From NCBI RefSeq assembly GCF_000227135.1, contig NC_018259.1:964406-1028405 (forward strand): 64,000 bases of DNA, written 5' to 3'. Positions 55,128 to 64,000 of the stretch are shown here, piece by piece; position 1 is the first letter of the stretch; each line of letters starts with the position of its first letter. The position numbers were made by a program, and so were the translations under genes. This DNA comes from Leishmania donovani. Its lineage: Eukaryota; Euglenozoa; Kinetoplastea; Trypanosomatida; Trypanosomatidae. The notes under the pieces are model-generated. The model was not told the DNA's origin and made no database searches. It saw only the letters and a program-made list of their open reading frames with translations.

Positions 55128-56234
55128 TCAGTAGGGCCGGCCGCCACCACCTCGGTGAGGGCCGCCGCTACCTCGACCGCCAACGCGTCCGCCACCGCAC
55201 CCACCGCTGTCCTGACCTTCGTGCGTTCGGCTGCTCGCGAAGACCTTCCCGCATCCCGTGCGATGTGCGCTGTACCCGACGGACGTGGCGATCTCGGACG
55301 GCAGCAAGTCGCCGTGCTTCCAGTACGCCAACATGCCGTCCTCACCACCGGTGATGAGGCGGTTGCCGAAGCCGATGGCGACACGACCGAGCTCCTTGTG
55401 CACCTTGGGCAGGACCTGCGTCTGCCCAGTCGCCCAGTTCAGCACCTGCAGTGGGCCAGCGTCGCCGCTGTTGTCTCGCACGCCGGAGACGAGATGCAGC
55501 TGGCCAGACACCACGCACCAGTCGACCAGGTACATCTCGAAGCTCGGCCGCCCATGACGCGTCTCCCGCTGTTCCAGGTCGTGGGGAAAGACATAGCCGT
55601 TCTCGCAACTTCCCACCATCGTCATAACGCCAAGCTCGGGAAAGCAGCTCATCTTAGTGACCACCTCGCCGCAGTTCACCGCCTGCAGAAGCACATCATC
55701 GTCTATCACCCCCTCCTCCACTGAAAGGAAGTTGATCATCTGATCCTCGCCAGCGGAGCAGAGAATTTTGTCGTCGAGAAAGCGCAGCCGTGAGACCTCA
55801 TCTACGTGCAGCTGATCTAGGCACTTCACGGAGCACCAGGTCCGCGTGTCCACCAGGTGGATGTCGCGGTCCGCCGCGATGGCGAGAAGCGGCGCGGATG
55901 GCGTGACCCCAATGCTACTGGAGACCGCACCGCTACTGCACATGTCACACAAAAAGTGTACAGCTCGTGCCTGGCGCAGGTCCGTGACCATGACCCCGCA
56001 GTCGCGCTGGCAAGAGTAAAGCATGCTAGGCTGAGCAGGAGTGGCCACAAGGTCTTGGATTGGCTGCGTGTGCTCCTTGATATCTCCCAGAAATGTAGCC
56101 GCCTGCGTGTCGTAGAGGCGGATGGCCTGGGTGGAGAGGGACAGCGCCAAGGAGGAGCTGCCGTTGCACAGACAGCCGTCCATGATGTACGCACCCGGCT
56201 CGTACGACGTCTGCACCAAGTGCAGCAGGTTCAT
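55128..56234 (-). CDS. WD40-repeat protein, WDR89-like, with RGG-type C-terminal tail
   Basis: 368 residues from the ATG at 56232-56234; the longer upstream frame is UTR. It forms a WD40 propeller of probably seven blades: recurring hydrophobic-D strands such as AIRLYDTQ, GVMVTDLRQ, DIHLVDTRTW, MINFLSVEEG and, near the end, LITGGEDGMLAYWKHGD. The combination of VVTKMSCFPELGVMTMVG, MYLVDWCVVSGQLHLVSG and the final TGGEDGMLAYW matches the plan of WDR89 better than other WD families. The tail after about 330 is Gly/Arg-rich (GGRVGGRGSGG), a possible arginine-methylation or RNA-binding segment not found in human WDR89. The function of WDR89 is poorly known. Confidence 0.82.
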   Translation of the reverse strand: MNLLHLVQTSYEPGAYIMDGCLCNGSSSLALSLSTQAIRLYDTQAATFLGDIKEHTQPIQDLVATPAQPSMLYSCQRDCGVMVTDLRQARAVHFLCDMCSSGAVSSSIGVTPSAPLLAIAADRDIHLVDTRTWCSVKCLDQLHVDEVSRLRFLDDKILCSAGEDQMINFLSVEEGVIDDDVLLQAVNCGEVVTKMSCFPELGVMTMVGSCENGYVFPHDLEQRETRHGRPSFEMYLVDWCVVSGQLHLVSGVRDNSGDAGPLQVLNWATGQTQVLPKVHKELGRVAIGFGNRLITGGEDGMLAYWKHGDLLPSEIATSVGYSAHRTGCGKVFASSRTHEGQDSGGCGGGRVGGRGSGGPHRGGGGRPY

Positions 56235-57606
56235 GGTGCTGCAAGTGGGCGTGTGCGCGTGTGTACCTGAAGTTGGGTGGGGGTAGCAGCAGAGAGCATC
56301 GACGAAGTAGAGAGCCGAGACAAGATGATCATGAGCGCGAGAAAGTTGACGGCGGAGGAGCCAGCAGAGAGGAAGAGTGAGCGATCTGCGCCACGCTGAG
56401 TGGGCACTCAAAGAAGGGGTTTTTCCCCGACCGTATCGGCTGCGGAAACCACCGCTCATCTGCGCGCACCTCCCCCTCCCCGCGGCTTCCCCTATTGCTA
56501 TAGCAGCAGCTTGCTCGACACCCACTCAGGCAGGCAGTCACATGCGCCCGCGGGCACAGAAAGACGCCGACGCTCGGGCATTCATCATTGGTTTCGCGGC
56601 AGAGAAGTTCAGTCACCACCACGCACACAGCGCCACGAAAAAGAACCAAATGGAGAAAAGAAAGACGGCGAACACGACGACGGCACGCCATCGCGAAAAG
56701 CGTCCGATACGCGCGCACGACGAACAGGAAGAGAGACGTCAGAGGCGATAAAGAGAGAGAGGGGGGTTCGAAACAGCGAGAGACGCAGCGACGAACGGAG
56801 AGAGCCCGACCCTCTTCCCTTCGCCACCACCTCCCTTCACGGAACCGTTTCCGGGCAAGCCTGCCTCCCCCACGCCTTCGTGAGAGTGACAAAAGGCAGA
56901 GCAGGAGGCGCACACGCAGACGCGCATGCATGCGGGCACACCCCACTGAGCAGACACCACAGCGGCACAGAAAACAGAAGGAAAAGCACACGAGCAAGAC
57001 GAGGCGCACCGACTCAGCGCCCGTCATGCGCAGAGCCAGCACACAAACGGAAAGAGAGAGCATGAAAATAAAGAGAAATCGAAAGGGGCAGGAGCCCAAC
57101 TACGATGCTACATATGTTTGGGAGCGGCGGGGAGAGGGACGAAAAAGCTCGCCGACAGAGGGAGAGACCTCCTCCCGAATACGTCTACTAAGGCTAGTAC
57201 GAGAAGTGAACCCCCCTTCCCTTCCCTCGCTTCGTCGCCTCCCAAGTTACAAGGTCGTGCCTTCTGCCGCGTGTGTCGCTGTCTCTGCGATGGCGTGTCG
57301 GCGCACACGCATGAGCATGGATGGGGCCCGGTGCCTGCCTCGCCGTGATCTTCCTGGGTATGGCCACAGCCGAGAGAGAAGAGGCAAAACATGGTCGAGC
57401 GATATACCGTCCGCGTTGCCCCCGCCCCAGCCCTCCTCCCCTCCCATCAACTCCTCGCGGATTCGGCCGCACACTCAGGCAAACGCGAGGTATAGACTGC
57501 AAGCAGCGCCACCTAGTCGAGAAAGCACGCACACGCACACAGAGAGGGCAAGAGTCGGCAACGATAATGAGAGTCGCAGCCACACAGACATACGCACGTC
57601 ACAGGC
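56235..57606. other. Long spacer, strongly purine-rich on plus strand
   Basis: From about 56580 to 57100 the plus strand is dominated by A and G (pyrimidine on the transcript). It gives a 349-codon plus-strand frame rich in Arg/Lys/Glu that I regard as spurious. This block probably provides several alternative polypyrimidine tracts for the WD40 gene. Confidence 0.5.
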
Positions 57607-58005
57607 TCACATGGAGAACTCACGCAAGCACTGCTGAAACGCCGCAACGCGCGTTTGGCAGAAGGCAAAGCTGTTGTGGTGATCTTCCAAGCATCGGTGC
57701 ACCTCGCGAGAAAAGATTTGGCATGGGTGTTGGGTTCCTTCCTGCTGGAAGGTCGGCTCCGGCTCGTTGGAGCCGAAAAATGGCGTGAGCCAGGAGCGAC
57801 GATAGTCTTTGAACACGTCCTTGGCCGAAACGTGGCCCAGACCGGCGATGTGGGTGCGTGCGCGACCGTACTTTTCCTGGTCCATGGCGTTGCGCGACTC
57901 ATCACGCAGGGGATAAAACTCCAGCGCGTGGCGTGGCTGCTGCTCCGGTGCCGCCGCCGCCAGCTCAGCAGACGGCGACTGCGCTTGCTCTGTGTCGTTG
58001 GCCAT
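57607..58005 (-). CDS. Twin-CX9C (CHCH) mitochondrial protein
   Basis: 132 residues from the ATG at 58003-58005; the frame extends upstream but becomes UTR-like. The C-terminal about 40 residues contain two exact CX9C motifs, Cys95/Cys105 and Cys116/Cys126, in helical context, the fold of CHCH proteins oxidised by Mia40/Erv1 in the intermembrane space. The N-terminal 30 residues are Ala/Glu/Gln-rich, and the middle (about 26-90) is conserved-looking, with YPLRDESRNAMDQEKYGRAR. Family members act in cytochrome oxidase assembly, MICOS or mitoribosome biogenesis; I cannot tell which. There is no cleavable presequence, which is normal for this import route. Trypanosomatids lack a canonical Mia40, making CX9C substrates of interest. 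Confidence 0.85.
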   Translation of the reverse strand: MANDTEQAQSPSAELAAAAPEQQPRHALEFYPLRDESRNAMDQEKYGRARTHIAGLGHVSAKDVFKDYRRSWLTPFFGSNEPEPTFQQEGTQHPCQIFSREVHRCLEDHHNSFAFCQTRVAAFQQCLREFSM

Positions 58006-59183
58006 CTTGAAAGAGACGAGATGAAGGCAGGGAGAAAACGATTGCGCGGAGGTGCGATGGCGGTGCGTCGCCCACCAGACACGCAAGAAGAAAGAGCGCA
58101 GGATTCCGTGTTCGAGGTGCTCCACCGACGCGTTCTCCTTCCGCTTCAGTGTCCACGGAAAAGGTCCGGCTGCGTCAAGGCACAAGAACAGCTAGATGCG
58201 CACCCATAGAGCAGAGGCCACGGCGTGCAGACAGTGGCAAGAAGCGGCCAGCCTGGGTGATCGATATTCCTTTCGCTTGTCGCTCCGAGCGTGTTGCCTT
58301 CCGGTCGCTGTAGTCTAATGAGAAGAGCGGGGAGAGAGCTGTGGTGCGTTGGAATGCTGATCAGCGTTGCACGTCCCGTCGTGCACCGCAGCGCTGAGTC
58401 CTATAAGGAGGAGGCGGCGGAGGAGAAAAGAAATGCGGTGAGCCCGAAAAGTGTGTGTGCCGGTGCCTAAAAGACGCGCATGGAGAAAGATAAAGTGCCC
58501 AGTGCGGCCACACCCCCGCATTCTCGATGCGCGTGACATTAGCGTCAGTATGAACTGGCGCATTCACGCCCCGTTCTGCGCAGACACGCGCACATATGAG
58601 ACGAGAAGCTTCGGCAAGACCCCCATAGCATGCGCCATGAGCATTGCAGAGGTGTGGAGCATGGCACTCATTCATTTTCTAACCACATCCGTCCCACTCT
58701 CATGCTCGCGGCACCTGATGTGGTCTTTCAGATTACGGTCCTTGCGGCATAGTAAGATTGGAAGTGGTGGCGTGCGGGTGAGCTTGCCTTCTCCTCGTGG
58801 GTCTTGCATCTCTGCAGACCTCTTTTGGTTCTTGTGCTCGTCATGTGTCCCGCCGGTCTCCGCGTCCGTGCGCGCGTGTCCCTCACTGCACAACGCGGCA
58901 CCTCTCTCTCCCTCTGCCTCTGATGTGCGTCGAGCGAGGGGAGGCGCGGGGGAAGGGGGGGGGGTCGAGTTGCATGTGAGGTTCGATGCTCGAAGGGAAA
59001 GGAAGGAGTTGCACTTCATAGCGAGCGTTTCGTCCCTCTTGCCGCCGCGACCCTTTCCTCGGGATGTGAGAGGGGGCTTTGTCGGTCACCCTCTCACATC
59101 CAGGCAACGCGCGATGCCGCAGCAACTCCTCCCCCGCCTTCCTTTCCAGGGAAGGGTAGTGGCAAAGACCCGCGACTGCAGCT
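58006..59183. other. Intergenic spacer
   Basis: The purine-rich run near 58086-58103 is a candidate polypyrimidine tract for the CX9C gene. A G-run at about 58955-58967 is present. No gene is supported. Confidence 0.45.
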
Positions 59184-61094
59184 CTAGCGACTCATACTCG
59201 CGAAGCCGGAGTTGAGTCCGTGCTCCGTCAGCAGTTGCTGGCGCAGCTCCTCGAGCGACGGTTTGCGCGACGGCGTTTGTGAAGACGAAGATGAAGACGT
59301 AACTCTGGACGAATATAGCGATGAAGAGCTCGAAGACGCATGCCTGGCTTGGGAAGCAGCCACGGTTGGAGCGCGCGCTACCGCAGACAACGAGGGAAAC
59401 CCCGGGGTCGATGAGTGGGAGGCGGGGGAGAATGTGGCGTGAGACGTGGCATCCTCCCTCGGTGGGCTCGTGTGTTCGCGCTGCATCCTGAAGGTCTCGT
59501 TGTCAGTGTCGTCGCTTGACTCCAGCGAGTCTGCGCAGCGAGAGGAGCGCGTCGTCGTCGTCATGACCGAGCCGCGCGGAGCTGCCCGAGTGGGCATCGG
59601 CTGAAAGGGCGCCCGAGAACCCTCTGCGGGCAAGGAGAGGGAGGTGGTATGGGTCGAAGAGCGGGTTCCGGTTGACGTGGCTAAATCCGCAATGCTGTTG
59701 CTCATGCGGCGCTCCCAAGCAGGAAGCAGGTGCTTCGCCTGCAGCTCCTCTCGTGCCGTCGACATGCAGCTCAGCCGGTCCACGCGCCGCTCCATCGTGG
59801 CAAGGGACGGCCACGCTGCCTTGTCGAGAGGCCAGCTGTCTGCCGGGATGTCCTTCTCTGCTGTTCCGCAGTCGTGCGGTTTGAATAGCCCCGTCACGTC
59901 CAACAGTGGCACAAAGCGCTCCTGCCCGTGCGCCAAATCGTAGAGGTCCTTGATCAGCATGCGCTGCACAGACGCCTCCTTTTCCAGCACTTGGGTCGCA
60001 GTGAGCAGCCGACGCTGCTTCTCCTGCTGCACCGCAGCGTCTCCGCGCGGCGAGGGAAGAGGAAGGCAGTGAAGCGCTGCGGTAGCGCCCGAGCTGCTAG
60101 AGACACCCGCAGCAATCGAAGAGGTGGATGCGGAGGCGGATGGGAGAGGCTGCGGTGCGCAATGTCTGCCGCCTGCCTTGCTCAAGCCTTCGGCGAGCCG
60201 CGTCACTTCGGTGAGAAAGTCCAGTGAAGTGCCCGCGTAGGGCTGCGTCTCAGGTGCGCCGCCGTGCGCTTTAGGGGATGTGCACGTTGACGGTGGCGCC
60301 GCACTGACGTAACTGCCACACGCGCTGCCAGTGGGCAGCCGGCTCGAGGTGATGGCCCGGATAGGGTGCAACCCAAGCTTCCACATGGCGCCAGAGTTCA
60401 CGAGGCGGGTGCGATGCTTGATCTCCAGCCGATGCAGCAAGCGGCGTAAATCGACGCTGGCGCACATAGGATCGCGCTCGAGGTGCACGTGCGAGAGCGA
60501 CCGCACCACTGCAGTGGTGCCCAGTGCGGCACAGTCATGCACGATGTTCATCAGGTAATTGTCGCCGTTTTTTAGCAGAAATGGGTACGGCCGGCTCAGC
60601 GCCTGGCGCCACTCCACCACCGACTCCACCGTGAGCATTGTCACAATTTGGTGCTCCTCCAGCAAACACAGCACGGTGTGCTGCGCCTCTTCTAAGCTGG
60701 CCTGGCCGTCGTTGTAGGCACGGCAGCACGCCCAGATGCGCGTCATCACACTCTCCCGCAACGCGATCGCCTGCATCACCAGCAGCGTCTGCTGCTCATG
60801 AGCACGCAACGCCGCCACTACAAGTTCCGTGCCGCCAAGTGCGACGAGTGCATCACCGCGGTGATCCACAGCCGAAGCATTCGGCGAGAAGGTCGCCGCA
60901 CTCGCTGCAGCACCGTTGAAAGAGAGCCCCCTCGCTTCGACACAGTGCTCGTGGAGCAGGGGATGCAGAAACAGGCAAGAGTACAGCTCATGATCGATAA
61001 GCGGAACCGCCAACACGTGCGCCAGACGTTCGTACGTCACCGCGAGGTTTGCGCAGTAGGCAGCAACAGCGTCCTCCCTGCCTGCCATGACCAT
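59184..61094 (-). CDS. Hypothetical protein (636 residues), helical N-terminal half, Ser-rich C-terminal half
   Basis: Start at the ATG at 61092-61094 (a second ATG at 61088 is two codons later); the frame stays open upstream to 61214 but reads as UTR. I recognise no family with confidence. About 1-240 is ordered and mostly helical, with a block containing VVEWRQALSRPYPFLLKNG and NYLMNIVHDCAAL at about 160-190, a plan seen in several flagellar-type kinetoplastid proteins. A further ordered block around 390-430 has KEASVQRMLIKDLYDLAHGQE. The remainder is Ser/Thr/Pro/Ala-rich, ending in a Ser run and a short helix (SLEELRQQLLTEHG). Phosphorylation in the Ser-rich half is likely; localisation is not evident. 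Confidence 0.75.
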   Translation of the reverse strand: MVMAGREDAVAAYCANLAVTYERLAHVLAVPLIDHELYSCLFLHPLLHEHCVEARGLSFNGAAASAATFSPNASAVDHRGDALVALGGTELVVAALRAHEQQTLLVMQAIALRESVMTRIWACCRAYNDGQASLEEAQHTVLCLLEEHQIVTMLTVESVVEWRQALSRPYPFLLKNGDNYLMNIVHDCAALGTTAVVRSLSHVHLERDPMCASVDLRRLLHRLEIKHRTRLVNSGAMWKLGLHPIRAITSSRLPTGSACGSYVSAAPPSTCTSPKAHGGAPETQPYAGTSLDFLTEVTRLAEGLSKAGGRHCAPQPLPSASASTSSIAAGVSSSSGATAALHCLPLPSPRGDAAVQQEKQRRLLTATQVLEKEASVQRMLIKDLYDLAHGQERFVPLLDVTGLFKPHDCGTAEKDIPADSWPLDKAAWPSLATMERRVDRLSCMSTAREELQAKHLLPAWERRMSNSIADLATSTGTRSSTHTTSLSLPAEGSRAPFQPMPTRAAPRGSVMTTTTRSSRCADSLESSDDTDNETFRMQREHTSPPREDATSHATFSPASHSSTPGFPSLSAVARAPTVAASQARHASSSSSSLYSSRVTSSSSSSQTPSRKPSLEELRQQLLTEHGLNSGFASMSR

Positions 61095-61291
61095 GGTGAA
61101 TACTATCTGAGAGGCTAAAGCGAAGCGTTTGAGGATCAACCGAAATAGAAGGGCTGGCGGAGGGGCGGGTGTGATAAGAGAGAAATGGGCGAAAGGCAGA
61201 AATGGCGTGAGCACTTAGAGAGGGAAGGCGCAAGCGGGGCAGGAGAAGAGAGCAGGTGAAAGAGAGCTAAGCACTGTGCTGGCAAAGGGTT

Positions 61292-61993
61292 TGTTTGGGT
61301 TGGTCTCCCAACGTGTGTCCGCTTTCTCTCTGGCACACAACGTCAAGCCCGATGCCACTCGACCTTCCCTCCCCCCCCCCCCACGCCCCGGCCCTGTCAT
61401 AGGCCCCCATCGCATGGTGCGCAGCAGCGCTAGGCACCGGCGTTGCAACAATGCGCCGACTCAGTCATCGGAGAACGGTCTCTGCCTCAAACGCTGCCCA
61501 CACACCCACGCCGCTCCGCAGGTCGCCTCACAGCCGCTCCCATCGTGCAACTGGGCTACCTGGCACGTTCCTCGGGGCGGCGCAGGCTCCTCGCACACCA
61601 GCAGGCAGTGCGAGGGTCGGGAGTGAGATACCTCCCAGTTANNNNNNNNNNNNNNNNNNNNNNNNNNNNNNNNNNNNNNNNNNNNNNNNNNNNNNNNNNN
61701 NNNNNNNNNNNNNNNNNNNNNNNNNNNNNNNNNNNNNNNNCATTATACGGGTGGCACAAGCGTGCTTGCGGTCGCTGGTCACCCTGGCGAGACGCCCTCC
61801 AGAACCTGGCCCCCGACGTTCGTAGGAGTGCGTTGCTCTCAGCTCCTTGCCCCGTGGATGCGCGATCCCGGCATCACCAGAAGTGGGGTTCGGCATGTGG
61901 CAGGGATAGGGCGGCGGCTTAGCTTCCCAAGACAGAGGGAGTGGGACGCACTGGACCCTGAGATGCCACACGCTGAGGTGACCCTTGCACCCC
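61292..61993 (-). mobile_element. SIDER2-like retroposon (second copy, interrupted by an N gap)
   Basis: Nearly identical to 35438-36053, same orientation; differences I see are single bases (for example C for T just after the shared GTGGATGCG). It lies just upstream of the 636-residue gene and downstream of whatever gene begins beyond the window, so it is in that gene's 3' UTR. The gap sits where the intact copy has 16 bases. Confidence 0.75.
61642..61740. other. Assembly gap, 99 N, inside SIDER-like copy
   Basis: The flanks (ending CCTCCCAGTTA and beginning CATTATACGGG) are contiguous in the other copy except for 16 bases, so the real gap is probably about 16 bp. Confidence 0.99.
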
Positions 61994-64000
61994 TGCGCCA
62001 CCCCACCCCCCACACACGTCACTAGAGTTTGGAAAGGAGGGAAGAGCAACTAAACGCAGGAGTCCAGAAGAGGAGCTAAAGTAGAGGGCAAAGTGTGCAG
62101 GCAATATACGCGGCTACAGCGAATGCGAATGCAGCCTGCGCATGAGCGTGCGGGTGCGCTTCTACAGGCACCACGCCATCTCCCGTGCACCGCCGGCGAG
62201 CAACGCACAAAAAGGGCCTGGCAGAGGTGAGAGAGAAGGCGAAGCTGAGTAAGGGCGCCTCCAACGCCAATGAAGGAGGCGCATCGATAACGCGAAGGCG
62301 AGCACGAGGCAAAGACAGACTCAGGGGGAGAGGGAGAGCCGACAAGGGTGTCGAGGAGAAAGTTGGGTCGTCGAGGCACTTGCGCAAGGCGAAATACGTA
62401 AAGGATGGCGGGTTCGTCGGCGTGTGCACAGTTGTCGTGTAGAGTTGCCAGCCACCGATTGTGGCACGAGAGATGATGAGACGATGTCAGAGACAGCTAG
62501 AAGCACTAAAACAAGCGCAAGCACTTACAACACCGTCGGAGAGGGCGGTAACGAGGCGAGAGAGAGAGCGCGAGAAAAAAGATCGCCATCCATAGTGTGG
62601 AGGAGCGCACAGTGCACAAAAAGGCAGCGAGAGGATAGAAGAAGCGCAGTGAGAAGACAACAGGCAACGCCTGTTTTGTGTGTGTGCGTGTGGGCGCGCA
62701 CGGGGAGTGAGGGAGTGTTGCCCTACGCTCTCCCCCAAAGAAAAATGAGCACCACCATCACCGCCACCTTCTACGCGTTCGCAGCTGTAGTGTTCATGAC
62801 GCCGCGTTACGCTTTTTTTTCACAGCCCTGATGTCGAATAGGCGAGTTGCCCATACACGCTTTTGATGGGTGACGGGCAATGGCGTGTCAGGGGTGCGTG
62901 GGTGGATGCTCCGCGTGCACAGAATCACGTGAGAGGGCAGACACAATGCGTGACCCCGCATATGTACGCACGCACAAGAGAAGCGAGAAGGTGAAGAAAG
63001 GAAGTGGTGCGCCATAAAGATGCAGTGCTCTGTCCGCAGCACCATCGCATTGGGAGTTCGCCCTTTGCGGGTTTTGAAGCCGCAGACAGATCATCGTGAC
63101 AGACATCGCCGGCCTAGGCCTCCCGCGAAGGATCCTGTGGCGGCAGCAGTCCACGCCAAGAGCACCCGTATTTCCCATCTGCTTTCTGGCCTCCGCTTTT
63201 GCGTTGGTGAGCAACGATGGGGGAGGGGGAGGGGGAGGGGAGGGGAGGGACGATAAATGACGGCAGAAGAGAACGCGCGTCCGTCCTCTTCTTCTCGCGC
63301 TCTCCCCCACCTTCAGCAGCATCGGCTGCCTGCCTCGATGCAGACGCGGCTGCGACTGAGAGAGGTTGCAGCGCACACGGAAAGCTTCGTGTTGGTGCTC
63401 GCTCTTCATTCGCTTTCGCTGTTGCTCTGTGGCTTTCCTTTACTTTCTTGCTGGTGGTACAAGTATCTAAAAACTGAGACACACACATGCATAAAGCATA
63501 CGCATGCGCGTAAACACATGCACGGAAGAGGGAGCTTCGAGGCGGCCCAGCCTTTTTCTGCGGCGTCGATCAGTCGCAGTTAAGCCGCTATGCAGCGCGT
63601 CTTATGTCTGCTAAGCATCTGCTTCTGCTTGGCTTTCTTCTCTTCATGTGGCTGAGGTTCTTATGTCTCAAGGTATGAGCGGTCAGTGCGCGTGTGGGCG
63701 CGGACACCTCTGCCCATCATGATAGACGTCGATAGGCCTCCGCCTACACGTGTGCAGCCACGCGCGCGCGTATGCATGCATGCTGATATATGCTCAGAGG
63801 TACGTCCACAGATACAGAGAAACAAAGAAAGGCAAGCGAAACCGGCATGATGAAGAGGAATAGGTGGTAGCACAACGGCGGAGAGGCCAAGAGCACTCAC
63901 ATCGAAACGTTACGAGACAAGGAGACACGGACAAATTTGAAAAACTTTGGTGACGGAACCAGCGCCAAGAAGACGAGCCAAACAAAAAATAAAAATAAAA
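61994..64000. other. 2-kb stretch without a supportable gene
   Basis: Only short, biased ORFs occur on either strand. Purine-rich blocks (for example 62555-62580, 62992-63005), a T-run at 62813-62820 and the G-rich tract at 63219-63249 are seen. Given gene order it is most likely a long 3' UTR or spacer of a minus-strand gene starting beyond 64000. Confidence 0.45.
63219..63249 (+). repeat. G-rich tract with G-quadruplex potential
   Basis: Six runs of three to six G separated by single A residues on the plus strand. On the transcribed strand it is an almost pure C/T tract and may act as a splice-acceptor tract. Confidence 0.7.

Noticed and set aside
56588..57637. 349-codon plus-strand ORF rich in Arg, Lys, Glu
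   Set aside because: It is a translation of an A/G-dominated stretch, lies on the non-coding strand of the unit and shows no ordered segments.

Overview
This window looks like a stretch of a trypanosomatid nuclear chromosome, most likely Leishmania or a close relative. It is GC-rich. Every convincing gene is intronless and lies on the minus strand. Genes are separated by 0.4-3 kb spacers full of polypyrimidine tracts and microsatellites, as expected for trans-splicing. Several proteins are kinetoplastid hallmarks: the RNA uridylyltransferase TUT4, a MERS1-like Nudix protein and a PIG-S/TTA1-like GPI transamidase subunit. Two SIDER-like retroposons and a decayed ingi/L1Tc-type element (DIRE) support Leishmania in particular. 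I see no strand switch, so the window sits inside one polycistronic unit transcribed from right to left.

Layout from left to right, which is reverse transcription order. At 1-1056 is the 5' part of an NSUN4-like RNA m5C methyltransferase. A degenerate-Nudix, MERS1-like mitochondrial protein is at 2.0-3.4 kb, TUT4 at 4.8-5.85 kb and a large low-complexity protein at 7-9.9 kb. A 72-residue single-TM protein is at 11.7 kb. The 13.7-17.1 kb interval holds a broken ingi-clade retroelement interrupted by three assembly gaps. Next come a small ubiquitin-like protein (17.6 kb), the U5 snRNP factor PRP6 (18.7-22.5 kb), a possible small Cys-rich ORF (22.8 kb), a one-TM probable mitochondrial protein (23.8 kb), an unknown protein (25.3 kb) and a MED14-like candidate (27-29 kb). 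A 920-residue disordered basic protein lies at 30.3-33.0 kb.

The right half has a SIDER2-like element (35.4-36.05 kb), a protein with three cyclic-nucleotide-binding-like domains (36.4-39.3 kb) and a SAMHD1-like HD dNTPase (40.5-42.6 kb). It continues with a 1612-residue protein of two tandem AMP-deaminase domains that have both lost their zinc sites (43.6-48.4 kb), PIG-S/TTA1 (49.6-50.9 kb) and a protein with C-x-F-x-P motifs (51.5-54.4 kb). A WDR89-like WD40 protein (55.1-56.2 kb), a twin-CX9C protein (57.6 kb) and an unknown protein (59.2-61.1 kb) follow. A second, nearly identical SIDER2-like copy (61.3-62.0 kb) precedes 2 kb without a supportable gene.

The genes do not form one pathway, which is normal for trypanosomatid polycistrons. 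Mitochondrial or RNA-processing functions (NSUN4-like, MERS1-like, TUT4, PRP6, CX9C protein) and nucleotide metabolism folds (HD dNTPase, AMPD-like) do recur. The most notable observations are the doubly inactivated AMPD-like fusion, the DIRE, and the pair of near-identical SIDER copies flanking about 26 kb. Several N gaps also appear to be assembly artefacts.
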